NCBI RefSeq assembly: GCF_050717535.1
Contig: NZ_JBOITM010000083.1
Location: 1-64,000 of the forward strand
Direction of reading: 5' to 3'
Length of the DNA: 64,000 nucleotides
Source of the DNA: Clostridium_AD sp050717535
Lineage (GTDB): Bacteria; Bacillota; Clostridia; Clostridiales; Clostridiaceae
This document shows, one piece after another, positions 35,596 through 43,967 of this stretch (positions within the stretch are counted from its first letter, which is position 1; every line of letters starts with the position of its first letter). The notes beneath the pieces are model-generated. The model saw nothing but the letters and a program-made list of their open reading frames with translations. It was not told the DNA's origin and ran no database searches. The position numbers and the translations under genes are program-made.

Positions 35596-36481
35596 ATATT
35601 TAATATCAAAGGTTGCGTTTAGTATAGCCTCCTATGCAATTGAAGCAATGCTATGCGAAGTGGCTTCATATCCATCACCGGGCCTCGTGTCTTCTATATC
35701 CAAAGGAGCTCATGTGGATATGGACCATTACTTATTTATTAAAAGCACATCTATCTTAAGCAAGTACATGGTGTTATTTGCGCAGGAAGGATATTCAAAT
35801 AGAACTCCTAAAGAAATATTTGTAGCTATTCGAAATATAGGAATAGAAGCCGAGTGTGAAATGTTCAAGGGCACCAAAGGTGTCAACACACATAAAGGTA
35901 TGATTTTTCTTTTAGGGATAAGTTGTGCAGCTGTTACAAAAGCAATCTATGATAAAGTGGATTTTAGTGAAATTAAAAATATAATAAAGCAAATGACTAA
36001 AGGGCTTGTTCAGAATGAACTATGCTATATGGATAAAGATAAAGCCAAAAGCTATGGTGAAAAATTGTTTGTAAAATACAATGTACAGGGGATAAGAGGT
36101 CAAGTAGAGAGCGGCATCCCCCTAGTATTTGATTATGCTCTTCCAGTATATAAAGAAAATAAAACTTTATCATTAAATGATAGGTTAATACATACGCTTA
36201 TTTCCATCATGCAATATTGTGAGGATTCTAATGTTCTTCACAGACATTCAATGGATATGCTAAAACAAGTACAGAAAAAGGCAAAACATATAATAACACT
36301 TGGCGGAATGTCTACAAATGTAGGAAAAGTATCAATAGAAGAATTGGATGTTGAATTTATAAAAAGAAATATAAGTCCGGGGGGATCTGCAGACCTACTC
36401 GCTGTAACTGTATTTTTTAATTCTGTAGAGGAATATTTTAATAAAAATTTAGTTATGCACAGCATGGGTAATGCTTTATAA
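35585..36481 (+). CDS. citG: Triphosphoribosyl-dephospho-CoA synthase
   Basis: The protein has 298 residues with the family motifs EVASYPSPGLVS, GVNTHKGMIFLLG and SPGGSADLLAVT. It makes the precursor of the lyase prosthetic group from ATP and dephospho-CoA. Start overlaps citX. Confidence 0.92.
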   Translation: MENKYLISKVAFSIASYAIEAMLCEVASYPSPGLVSSISKGAHVDMDHYLFIKSTSILSKYMVLFAQEGYSNRTPKEIFVAIRNIGIEAECEMFKGTKGVNTHKGMIFLLGISCAAVTKAIYDKVDFSEIKNIIKQMTKGLVQNELCYMDKDKAKSYGEKLFVKYNVQGIRGQVESGIPLVFDYALPVYKENKTLSLNDRLIHTLISIMQYCEDSNVLHRHSMDMLKQVQKKAKHIITLGGMSTNVGKVSIEELDVEFIKRNISPGGSADLLAVTVFFNSVEEYFNKNLVMHSMGNAL

Positions 36482-36499
36482 ACAAGTGTGTATAATTTT

Positions 36500-36537
36500 T
36501 GTGGATAAACTAGTTTTGAAATTCAGATTGTGGATAA
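36500..36537. promoter_or_regulatory. Two perfect DnaA-box 9-mers
   Basis: TGTGGATAA, the reverse complement of TTATCCACA, occurs at 36500-36508 and at 36529-36537 in the gap after citG, 29 bp apart and in the same direction. They may be chance or DnaA binding sites outside the origin. Confidence 0.4.
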
Positions 36538-36576
36538 CCTCAGTAAAAAGAAATTAACATATACTATTATTTTATA

Positions 36577-36617
36577 CAAGTGTATCCATCCATTTTCTAA
36601 TGGACGGATACACTTGT
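36577..36617. terminator. Bidirectional hairpin between citG and the L,D-transpeptidase
   Basis: ACAAGTGTATCCATCCATT pairs with AATGGACGGATACACTTGT almost perfectly around TTCT. The right arm overlaps the last codons of the minus-strand gene. Confidence 0.7.
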
Positions 36618-37283
36618 TCCATATGGAATATTAGTATATATATATTTAGCATCATCAATAGCAAGTCTTATGCAACCATGGGATAGTGGAGTTCCCAGTC
36701 TACCATCTTGAATATTTTCATTATTATCAAGCAGTACCGTGTGAAATAAGTAATTACCATAAAATCTTGTATAGTAATTGCAAATAGTATTTGACCCAGC
36801 TCTAAACATTGGTCCTTTATCTTTAATTATAAAATTACCTTTTACAGTAGGGGTAGAGGATTTTCCAGAAGAACACATAAAAGACTTATCTAAAATCCAT
36901 TTTTCCTCGGATTTTGTGAAAATATTTACTCTTTGTTTTGATAAATCAACTTGAACATAGAAATTTGTGCCACTAGTAGCCTTTATTGAATTTATAGAAG
37001 ACTCCAATTGCTTAACAGATTTATAATTGTTTAACGCAATATTTGCAGTACTGTTTTTATTATTAGAAAATACTGGTTTAACAGTATTAAATTCTGTGTT
37101 TTCAAGGGGTGGTATAATTAGCTTCTCAAGAGTTTTTATACCAACCGCCCCGTCAATATCTAGTCTGCATTTATATTGAAAATTTAATATGGCATCATAA
37201 GTAAGTGCCCTAAATAAGCCATCTGATTCGAGCTTATATCCATATGCATTTAATCTAAGTTGTATATACTTTCTCCCTGTCAC
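36597..37283 (-). CDS. L,D-transpeptidase (YkuD) with peptidoglycan-binding domain
   Basis: The protein has 228 residues. A PG_binding_1-like region covers about residues 1-60 (LRLNAYGYKLESDGLFRALT, then VGIKTLEKLI), and a YkuD domain follows from about 105 with the catalytic SHGCIRL motif near the end. Such enzymes make 3-3 cross-links in peptidoglycan. No signal peptide or membrane anchor is encoded: an in-frame TAA lies two codons before the GTG start, and no ribosome binding site precedes it. The 5' end may be lost. Confidence 0.8.
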   Translation of the reverse strand: MTGRKYIQLRLNAYGYKLESDGLFRALTYDAILNFQYKCRLDIDGAVGIKTLEKLIIPPLENTEFNTVKPVFSNNKNSTANIALNNYKSVKQLESSINSIKATSGTNFYVQVDLSKQRVNIFTKSEEKWILDKSFMCSSGKSSTPTVKGNFIIKDKGPMFRAGSNTICNYYTRFYGNYLFHTVLLDNNENIQDGRLGTPLSHGCIRLAIDDAKYIYTNIPYGTSVSVH

Positions 37284-37338
37284 TTTTATTTATTTCAAAC
37301 GTATATTAAGTAGATTCAAAATCCATCCTAATGGGGGA

Positions 37339-37899
37339 ATGAAAGTGCAGGAAGATTTAAATTTAATTGAAAGCATATTGGACGGAAATGTTGATAGCTT
37401 TAATATATTAGTTAACAAATATGAACTTACAGTTTTAAGGTTCATTTACAACATGATAAAGGATAAAGAAGCCTCAGAGGATATAACTCAAGAAGTATTT
37501 ATTACGGTCTATAATAAACTTTACCTTTATGATAAAAATCATAAATTTTCAAATTGGCTACTGCAAATTTCAAAAAATAAATGTATTGATTATATAAGAA
37601 AATATAAAAGGGTGTATGAATCAAACATAGAGGATATAACAAATATTATGTCAAAAGAAATGTCGCCAGAACAAGTAGCAGAATTTAAAGAAACTAAAGA
37701 AACTATAGAATCTTATCTAAATTGTTTAAATGAAATAGATAGGCAAATACTAATTATAAAATATTCACAAAACATTACATTTTATGATTTAGCGCAAATT
37801 TTAGAAATGACAGAGTCTAATGTAAAGCGGAGATACTATAGTAGCAGAGAAAAATTTAAAACTTTTATATCTCAAAAGGAAAAGGGGTGTAAAGAATGA
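37339..37899 (+). CDS. ECF-type RNA polymerase sigma factor
   Basis: The protein has 186 residues. Region 2 (ASEDITQEVFITVYNKLYLY) and region 4 (LAQILEMTESNVKRRYYSSR) are present with no region 3, the ECF layout. It overlaps the downstream anti-sigma gene by 4 bp, the typical sigma/anti-sigma pair. Confidence 0.9.
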   Translation: MKVQEDLNLIESILDGNVDSFNILVNKYELTVLRFIYNMIKDKEASEDITQEVFITVYNKLYLYDKNHKFSNWLLQISKNKCIDYIRKYKRVYESNIEDITNIMSKEMSPEQVAEFKETKETIESYLNCLNEIDRQILIIKYSQNITFYDLAQILEMTESNVKRRYYSSREKFKTFISQKEKGCKE

Positions 37900-38951
37900 A
37901 TTGTAATATGTTTAAAGACAGATTAGATGATTATGTACTAGGAAATATTTCTAATGATTTAAAATTTGCATTAGAAAAACACATGGAAGGATGCGAAAGT
38001 TGTAGAAGGCTATATGAGAAAGAAGTTAAAATGGATAGAGATTTTAAAATTATTTTATCAATAGATGGGATAGATTTTAACAGTTCAAGGGCTAGTATAA
38101 TTAAGTCTATAGACAAAAATAGATATAGTAAAAAGACTTCAAATAAAGTTTTATACAACTTTAGAAAATATAAAAATAAATATATATCTTATGCAGTGGC
38201 AGTTATAGCTATGATAGTATTCATTCCAATTATGCTAAAGGGTTATCCTGGAGTTAGCTATAAGAGTGAAACCTCTGATAAAAGCACAGCCATGGATAGG
38301 TCAAGCCAGCAAGAACTTATTAAAAGCAGTGAAAATAATGCTGCGGGTAGTTCCAAGAAAAGTTTAGCAATGGATAAAACCGATAAAGGAAGTGTAGCCT
38401 CAAAGAGTGTGGCATTACAGAATGGAACATTACAATTTAAAAAAACTACAATTGCAAAACTGCCTTTATTAAGTTATGAACTTAAGTGGAAAACCTCTCC
38501 AGATGGGAAAAGTTCTGCTGCTATAGATATAAGTCCAGTGAAGGACGTAGATTTTGGTATACATTTACTATACATTAAAAATATAAATACCAATGAAATA
38601 GTAAAATATGAAGTTATTAATAATGATAGGCAATTCACACCGAGAAATATACAATGGTGGGATAATGAGCATTTAATAATAGTAGCTGGTTTGGGATACG
38701 GCACTGTAGCCTTCGGATCAGAAGTTTATAGTTTAAATGTTAATACTAGTGAACTTTCAACCTTGTATCAGGAAAATGATAAAAAACGTCAAATGTTGGA
38801 GTTTGAAAAGGTGGGGCAGGATTTAATATTCCAATTGATAATCTATAATGATGATACCCTTAATGCATTTCATAAGGGTACAGGCAAGATGACATTATCA
38901 CAATTAGACAAACCATCAGAAATGAAAATTATAAGTGAAGAGAAAAAATAA
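37896..38951 (+). CDS. Membrane anti-sigma factor with zinc-finger domain
   Basis: The protein has 351 residues. An N-terminal anti-sigma zinc finger (C3, H29, C33-x2-C36: EKHMEGCESCRRLY) is followed by one membrane helix (YISYAVAVIAMIVFIPIMLK, about residues 94-113) and a long extracellular part with a serine-rich linker and a beta-propeller-like or sensor region. It should hold the sigma factor encoded just upstream. Confidence 0.88.
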   Translation: MNCNMFKDRLDDYVLGNISNDLKFALEKHMEGCESCRRLYEKEVKMDRDFKIILSIDGIDFNSSRASIIKSIDKNRYSKKTSNKVLYNFRKYKNKYISYAVAVIAMIVFIPIMLKGYPGVSYKSETSDKSTAMDRSSQQELIKSSENNAAGSSKKSLAMDKTDKGSVASKSVALQNGTLQFKKTTIAKLPLLSYELKWKTSPDGKSSAAIDISPVKDVDFGIHLLYIKNINTNEIVKYEVINNDRQFTPRNIQWWDNEHLIIVAGLGYGTVAFGSEVYSLNVNTSELSTLYQENDKKRQMLEFEKVGQDLIFQLIIYNDDTLNAFHKGTGKMTLSQLDKPSEMKIISEEKK

Positions 38952-39018
38952 GGTTATGAGTAGTAAAGTATGCAATTTATTCTTTTTCGTGTTTTTTAAA
39001 CTTAAAGACGGGAGGGAG

Positions 39019-39199
39019 AGTATATATTACGTAAGATGCATTCGAACAAGCTTTAGTAATTCTTAACTAATTTTAATGAAAGATGCGTATAGAAAAGTGC
39101 GTGTTTGAGCGTTATCGAGTTTGCACTTTTTAGCATCTTTCATTAAAATTTGTTTAGAATTACTTAGCGCAGAGAGATGCATCTGTAGTAATATATACT
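39019..39199. repeat. Long palindromic element, copy A
   Basis: An imperfect inverted repeat with arms of about 80 bp. Both ends read AGTATATATTAC inward, and both arms carry TAGTAATTC-type and TTTTAATGAAAGATGC blocks. The centre has a stem AAAAGTGC / GCACTTTT around a GTTTGAGC...GAGTTT loop. It fills the 312-bp gap between the anti-sigma gene and the TPR gene, leaving about 65 bp on each side with nothing else recognised. It is homologous to the element at 54592-54825 in the opposite orientation. Confidence 0.85.
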
Positions 39200-39262
39200 T
39201 TTTCTATTTTTCTAGTGGTATAATTAGAATACTCATAAATATAGGAAACTAAAGGTGAAACT

Positions 39263-40507
39263 ATGGATAAATCAGGGAAAACATATGTAAAAGCTATGAA
39301 CAAATATAATGATGGATATATAGACAAATCATTAGCTCTTTGTGAAAAAAGTATTTCTTTAAATGTTACAAATGCTGCAGCTTTAAACTTAAAGGGGATT
39401 TTATATTATCTAAAAGGCGATTTGGAAAATGCAAAAAGAACGTGGAATATAAATTATAAAAGAAATAATGATAAAATATCAAAAAAATATATGAAGGATA
39501 GCCTACATGATGTGGAAAAACTAAAGCTGTATGCTAGTTCCCTGGAGTTAGTAAAGGCTTTTAATATATCAGCTGCTCTAGAAATTCTAAATCAGTGTAA
39601 AAATAGCGACTTTAATTTTATAAATGTAAATAACCTTATTAGCCTTTGTTATATAAAACAAGGAGAATATGATAAAGCACTATCTCATATAGAGAAAGTT
39701 TTAAAAACCGATAAAAAAAATACTGAAGCTATTATGAATAAAAAAACATTAATTAATTATGGTAACTTAAAGCGGGAAATAAACTATAAGAAAATATTTA
39801 TAGGCTGTGCTGGTGTACTTGTAATAATATCATTGATATTATTAAGTAAGGGATATATATATAAATTAAAAAATATTTCAACAATGGGTACAAATAAAAT
39901 TGAAAAAAGCACTGAATTAGTAAGGCGTGGTTCAAGTGTGAGCATAGAGAAATCCACAGAGAAAAAACCTATAGAAAATAAAACCATAGATATACCGAAA
40001 TTTCCAAAAGAGTTACTTGCAGAAAGCATAAAGAATAATAACATGGAGCAAATAGTTGGATATTTGAATGAATGGAGCAAGGTTGATTTGGATATGAATG
40101 ATAAATTACTTATGGTAAAAGGCGAAGAATTAATTAAAAGTAATGGAATAGTATACTTTTATGAAAAAGGTATAGAGAATATGGAAGATAAAAAGTATAC
40201 AGAAGCTGAAAAATATTTTTTATACGGATTACCTTACTCCAAAGATAATTATCTTAATGAACATATCATCTATATGTTAGCTGTAAGTTACAAATCTAGT
40301 TCTGATTTTGAAAAAGCTAGTAAATACTACAAAGATTATTTAAAACAATTTTCTAAGGGAAGTTATACCGAGGAAGTTTTATATAATTTAATTCTTATAA
40401 ATAAAGATTTAGATAAAAACAAAGCAGTTGGGTATGCAGAAAGATTAGTAGAACGATTTCCAAACTCACAATACTATAACACTATAGTTAAGAATATATT
40501 AAAATAG
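39263..40507 (+). CDS. TPR-repeat membrane protein, unknown role
   Basis: The protein has 414 residues. N-terminal TPR units (about residues 1-160, e.g. GDLENAKRTWNINYKRN and QGEYDKALSHIEKVLKTDKK), one membrane helix (IFIGCAGVLVIISLILLSKG, about 180-199), and a second group of TPR-like repeats at the C-terminus (KKYTEAEKYFLYGLPYSK, FEKASKYYKDYLKQF). The topology puts TPRs on both sides of the membrane. Probably a scaffold; no partner can be named. Confidence 0.8.
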   Translation: MDKSGKTYVKAMNKYNDGYIDKSLALCEKSISLNVTNAAALNLKGILYYLKGDLENAKRTWNINYKRNNDKISKKYMKDSLHDVEKLKLYASSLELVKAFNISAALEILNQCKNSDFNFINVNNLISLCYIKQGEYDKALSHIEKVLKTDKKNTEAIMNKKTLINYGNLKREINYKKIFIGCAGVLVIISLILLSKGYIYKLKNISTMGTNKIEKSTELVRRGSSVSIEKSTEKKPIENKTIDIPKFPKELLAESIKNNNMEQIVGYLNEWSKVDLDMNDKLLMVKGEELIKSNGIVYFYEKGIENMEDKKYTEAEKYFLYGLPYSKDNYLNEHIIYMLAVSYKSSSDFEKASKYYKDYLKQFSKGSYTEEVLYNLILINKDLDKNKAVGYAERLVERFPNSQYYNTIVKNILK

Positions 40508-40636
40508 CCAAAGGCATTTTTATATTTTTGTTTGGATATACTACTAATAGTACATTATATAAAGTCATGCAACAGAAATCTACAATTTGAAAGTTGTAAA
40601 AAAGCCAAGTTTTAACAAATAATTAATAAAATATTA

Positions 40637-40665
40637 TTGACTAGTCACATAATAAGGTATACAAT
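40637..40665 (+). promoter_or_regulatory. Sigma-A promoter of trxA
   Basis: TTGACT (40637-40642) and TACAAT (40660-40665) are 17 bp apart. The palindrome at 40678-40696 lies just behind the expected start of transcription. Confidence 0.7.
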
Positions 40666-40677
40666 AATAGTATAGAG

Positions 40678-40696
40678 TATACCCCAATAGGGTATA
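40678..40696. promoter_or_regulatory. CsoR/CstR-like operator palindrome at the trxA promoter
   Basis: TATACCC and GGGTATA with a 5-bp centre form a 7-5-7 palindrome around a C-rich/G-rich core, resembling operators of the CsoR family (copper or persulfide sensors). Position right after the transcription start would allow repression. Which family member binds is inference. Confidence 0.5.
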
Positions 40697-40715
40697 AAAA
40701 TTGGAGGTAATAAAT

Positions 40716-41033
40716 ATGATTAAGGAAATTAATGATAAAAATTTTAATGAAGAAATTACGAATTCTAATAGCATAGTTGTAGTTGATTTTTGGGCACCTT
40801 GGTGTGGACCTTGTAAAATGCTAAGTCCAGTAATTGAAGAATTAGCAAAGGAAATGGGGAAAGAAGTTAAATTTGCAAAAGTAAATGTAGATGAAAACCC
40901 ATTGATATCATCAAAATATAGAATTGCAAGTATTCCAACAGTTATGGTATTTAGTAAAGATGCAGTAAAAGAGACTATGGTGGGATTTAGACCTAAAGCG
41001 GACATAAAGAAAATAATTCAAAGACATTTATAA
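40716..41033 (+). CDS. trxA: Thioredoxin
   Basis: The protein has 105 residues with the active site FWAPWCGPCKM and the cis-proline IPTVMVF. ATG 40716 after TTGGAGG. It reduces disulfides in cytoplasmic proteins. The reductase is encoded next. Confidence 0.96.
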   Translation: MIKEINDKNFNEEITNSNSIVVVDFWAPWCGPCKMLSPVIEELAKEMGKEVKFAKVNVDENPLISSKYRIASIPTVMVFSKDAVKETMVGFRPKADIKKIIQRHL

Positions 41034-41052
41034 AATTAGCTAGAAGTATTTT

Positions 41053-41101
41053 GGAGATATATTATTTAAATTTTTATAATTTAAATAGATATCTCCATTT
41101 T
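41053..41101 (+). terminator. Hairpin between trxA and the reductase gene
   Basis: GGAGATAT pairs with ATATCTCC and the inner AT-rich arms ATTTAAAT also pair, followed by ATTTTA. Probably a partial terminator giving more trxA than reductase mRNA. Confidence 0.65.
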
Positions 41102-41132
41102 ACCTATGACAGGATAAAAAAGGAGAAAGATA

Positions 41133-42002
41133 ATGGGAGAAAGATATGATATAGCTATAATTGGAACGGGTCCAGCAGGCCTTGAAGCAGCTATTAATTC
41201 CAAAATTAGAAATAAAAATATAATAATTTTCGGAAGTTCGAATCTAAGTCCAAAATTAGTAAAAGCACCTAAGGTAAATAATTTTTTAGGGTTTTATAAT
41301 GTAACAGGGAAAGAACTTAAAAATCAGTTTGCAGCGCATATTTCAGCTATGGGAATAGGTATAGTAAATGAGAAAATCAATAACGTTTATGCTATGGGAG
41401 ATTATTTTGCACTGATGGTTAACGATAAAATTTATGAGGCTAAATCAATAGTTTTAGCTACTGGCATAGAATATTCGAAACCAATAAAAGGTGAAGAAAA
41501 ATTTTTAGGAAAGGGTGTAGGATACTGTGCTACTTGTGATGCTCCATTATATAAAGGCAAAATAGTTGTTATAGTTGGGTACAACAAAGAAAGTGAAGAA
41601 GAAGCTAATTACGTAAGTGAGTTAAGCAGTAAAACATATTATATTCCTATGTACAAAGGGGAATATAAATTAAATCCTAATGTAGAGATAATTAGCCGTA
41701 AACCAATGGAAATAGTTGGTGGTGATAGGGTAACTAAGATTATTTTAGATGTAGGGGAAATAATCACAGATGGAATTTTCATGCTAAGGGATAGTTTATC
41801 TCCAAGTCAATTAGTACCAGGTCTTCAAATAGAAGAAGGCCATATAAAAGTAGATAGGAATATGAAAACAAATATAGAGGGATGTTATGCTGCAGGGGAC
41901 TGTACTGGAAAGCCATATCAATATATGAAGGCTGCTGGTGAGGGCTTGGTAGCTGCATTAAGTGCAGTTAACTATTTAGATAAGGCAAATGAAAAAAAAT
42001 AA
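41133..42002 (+). CDS. Thioredoxin reductase-like flavoprotein (possibly ferredoxin-dependent)
   Basis: The protein has 289 residues. The N-terminal FAD motif GTGPAGLEAAINS, the redox motif CATC near residue 133, and the C-terminal FAD motif GCYAAGDCTGK are present. Where NADPH-dependent enzymes have GxGxxA and HRR motifs, this one reads VIVGYNKESEEEANYVSEL without them. Flavin-type ferredoxin-dependent thioredoxin reductases of clostridia are known to lack these motifs, so ferredoxin is the likely electron donor. Confidence 0.85.
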   Translation: MGERYDIAIIGTGPAGLEAAINSKIRNKNIIIFGSSNLSPKLVKAPKVNNFLGFYNVTGKELKNQFAAHISAMGIGIVNEKINNVYAMGDYFALMVNDKIYEAKSIVLATGIEYSKPIKGEEKFLGKGVGYCATCDAPLYKGKIVVIVGYNKESEEEANYVSELSSKTYYIPMYKGEYKLNPNVEIISRKPMEIVGGDRVTKIILDVGEIITDGIFMLRDSLSPSQLVPGLQIEEGHIKVDRNMKTNIEGCYAAGDCTGKPYQYMKAAGEGLVAALSAVNYLDKANEKK

Positions 42003-42005
42003 AAA

Positions 42006-42068
42006 CAGGTAGCTAATTTTAGATAGCTACCTGGACTGTAGTGTATTTTTATACTACAGTTTTTTTTA
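42006..42068 (+). terminator. Tandem hairpin terminator
   Basis: Two hairpins stand side by side: CAGGTAGCT / AGCTACCTG at 42006-42033, then ACTGTAGTGTA / ATACTACAGT followed by eight Ts. The second is a strong terminator for the reductase operon. Confidence 0.88.
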
Positions 42069-42626
42069 TTTAACTACGAAAAAAACGTGATTTCCAATAG
42101 CTTTTATATTGGACTTTTTTACATCCTTCATCCACTTAGAAGTGGATATTTCAGGATTATAAAAGAAAACAGCTTTACCAGTAGGATCTTTACCTTTTAA
42201 TGCATCTAATACTGCAGTGTAACTAGCGGAATCAGGAATAATATCCGATTTGCCATTGTGGATTACCTTGCCCCTTCTAACACAAGAAAAAGCATTCTTT
42301 TGATTAATAACACCGGAAATAGATTTCGGGAAAGCTCCATCTCTAGCACGATTTAGTATAACGGATGCTACTGCAAGTTTGCCACTATTAGGTTCACCAC
42401 AACTCTCGGCATATACAACCTGAGACATTAAATAAATATCTTGATCAGTAACATAAATAGCGGTATTGCTCTGATTAAACACTGCAACTGCGGCTATTTT
42501 CTCGTTATATAAATCATTAACCTCTAAATCTAGTGAATATAGAGATTTTCCATTTACGCACAAGCTAGGTAATACTAAAAATAACGTTAGAATACAACTT
42601 AAAAAACACGGGTTTTTTATTTTCAT
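42066..42626 (-). CDS. SleB-like cell wall hydrolase
   Basis: The protein has 186 residues. An N-terminal hydrophobic signal (FLSCILTLFLVLPSLCVNG) precedes a Hydrolase_2 domain: VVYAESCGEPNSGKLAVASV with the catalytic glutamate, VILNRARDGAFP, and NAFSCVRRG. Domain type of SleB and CwlJ, spore cortex lytic enzymes, but also used in vegetative cell wall turnover. It lies directly behind a c-di-AMP riboswitch. ATG follows GGGAGAAG. Confidence 0.92.
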   Translation of the reverse strand: MKIKNPCFLSCILTLFLVLPSLCVNGKSLYSLDLEVNDLYNEKIAAVAVFNQSNTAIYVTDQDIYLMSQVVYAESCGEPNSGKLAVASVILNRARDGAFPKSISGVINQKNAFSCVRRGKVIHNGKSDIIPDSASYTAVLDALKGKDPTGKAVFFYNPEISTSKWMKDVKKSNIKAIGNHVFFVVK

Positions 42627-42640
42627 AATATCTTCTCCCT

Positions 42641-42728
42641 TTGCCTACGGAGTTAGCTGACGGGTTCGGAAAAGGTTTAACCTACACAAATTGTGATTCA
42701 CCCCAAATGCTTGGTTCCTCCGCGTTTT
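42641..42728 (-). promoter_or_regulatory. c-di-AMP riboswitch (ydaO/yuaA type)
   Basis: Read on the minus strand, the element begins CGCGGAGGAACC, continues with TTGGGGTGAATC and CCGAACCCGTCAGCTAACTCC, and ends GTAGGC. These are the conserved blocks of the ydaO aptamer. P1 forms between CGGAG and CTCCG. The aptamer ends next to the GGGAG ribosome binding site of the hydrolase gene, and no terminator stem lies between them. Confidence 0.93.
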
Positions 42729-42782
42729 TTTACTTTTTACTTAGGCTTTTAATAGTATTTCCTGTAGTGTAAAAATAATACG

Positions 42783-43802
42783 CTATTTTTTCAATTGAGT
42801 AAAAACTTTAACAAATCTATTATAGAAATTCTCTAGCTCATTAAATTTTATATTAGAAGAATCATATAAAGCATCTAATACTGATGGAGCTACTGCTACA
42901 CTTAGGGCTTGAATCTTTTCGCTTGTCAAAGCAAGTTTGAAATCCCTTAAATAATTTTCGTACATATCTAATAATGGCCTGAAGGCTTCGTAAGTAGGGA
43001 GAGTAGAAGCTGGTATAGACAAGTTTTTAAAATCAGTTTGTATCTTGCTTAATTTTGTAAAGTTATTATCTACCAGTAACAAAAGTTCATCATAAGACAT
43101 ACTTTTTTTTCTTACCTTAAGGACATATGAGGAATAATTGATTTTAACATCTAAAAAGTTTTTGGATAGATCATCAATTTTACTGATAAACTCTTGATTT
43201 TGCTGTGATTTAATATCGTCTTCTCTTTTCATTCTTAATGATTTATAACTGTCATTAAGCACGTTATCTATAAATGATAAAGTAGTTGGGGGTAAGTCTA
43301 TTCTAATATTCTTAATATTTATTGTGGAGTAAAAATTCATACAATCATTTCTATAAGTTTTAAGATTGGTACTAAATTCAGCTACATCAGGCCCAGATGG
43401 ATTATTTAAAATTGCTAGTGCTTGCCTATATATCAATATGTTATTATCTAAGCCTGATTTTAGATTCTCATGGTCCTCTCTATATTTTGCAGAAGGTTGT
43501 GAATTTGATAAATCATATCTGAATGTGGATAAATTTTTAATAATATTAGGTAATTGGTCTTTGGCATATTTAACATCTATGGTTTGGAGACTATTAAATT
43601 GTGCTATATTTTTATTAACTTCATTAATGTGGTTAATATTAGTTAGTAATATGGTTTCATAGGAGCCATATGCCTTATTTATTGATGAATAGTAGGTAGC
43701 TAAAAAAATGCCTATAGAGCCCATTATTACCGATAAAAAAAGTATAGTTTTAAATGTTGTTTTTTCACTTTTAGTGTTTACAATGTTTTTATCCTCACTC
43801 AA
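42783..43802 (-). CDS. Membrane-anchored helical protein, unknown
   Basis: The protein has about 339 residues from a TTG at 43802, 9 bp after AAGGGAG; an in-frame GTG at 43811 overlaps that site. One membrane helix near the N-terminus (ILFLSVIMGSIGIFLATYY) is followed by an extracytoplasmic, mostly helical region without cysteines. No family recognised. It lies between the hydrolase gene and cdaA, so a cell envelope role is possible. Confidence 0.75.
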   Translation of the reverse strand: MSEDKNIVNTKSEKTTFKTILFLSVIMGSIGIFLATYYSSINKAYGSYETILLTNINHINEVNKNIAQFNSLQTIDVKYAKDQLPNIIKNLSTFRYDLSNSQPSAKYREDHENLKSGLDNNILIYRQALAILNNPSGPDVAEFSTNLKTYRNDCMNFYSTINIKNIRIDLPPTTLSFIDNVLNDSYKSLRMKREDDIKSQQNQEFISKIDDLSKNFLDVKINYSSYVLKVRKKSMSYDELLLLVDNNFTKLSKIQTDFKNLSIPASTLPTYEAFRPLLDMYENYLRDFKLALTSEKIQALSVAVAPSVLDALYDSSNIKFNELENFYNRFVKVFTQLKK

Positions 43803-43967
43803 AATATTCACTCCCTTATTATCTGTCTTATACTATTATGTGCTTATATTCTTATATTATCATAATATACAAATTATTCTAACAAAATTATTTTAGCAAA
43901 TTATGAAATTACAGTCTTTATCTTTTAAAAGTATTATATACTAATTGGAGTGACTTAAGAATATAAG

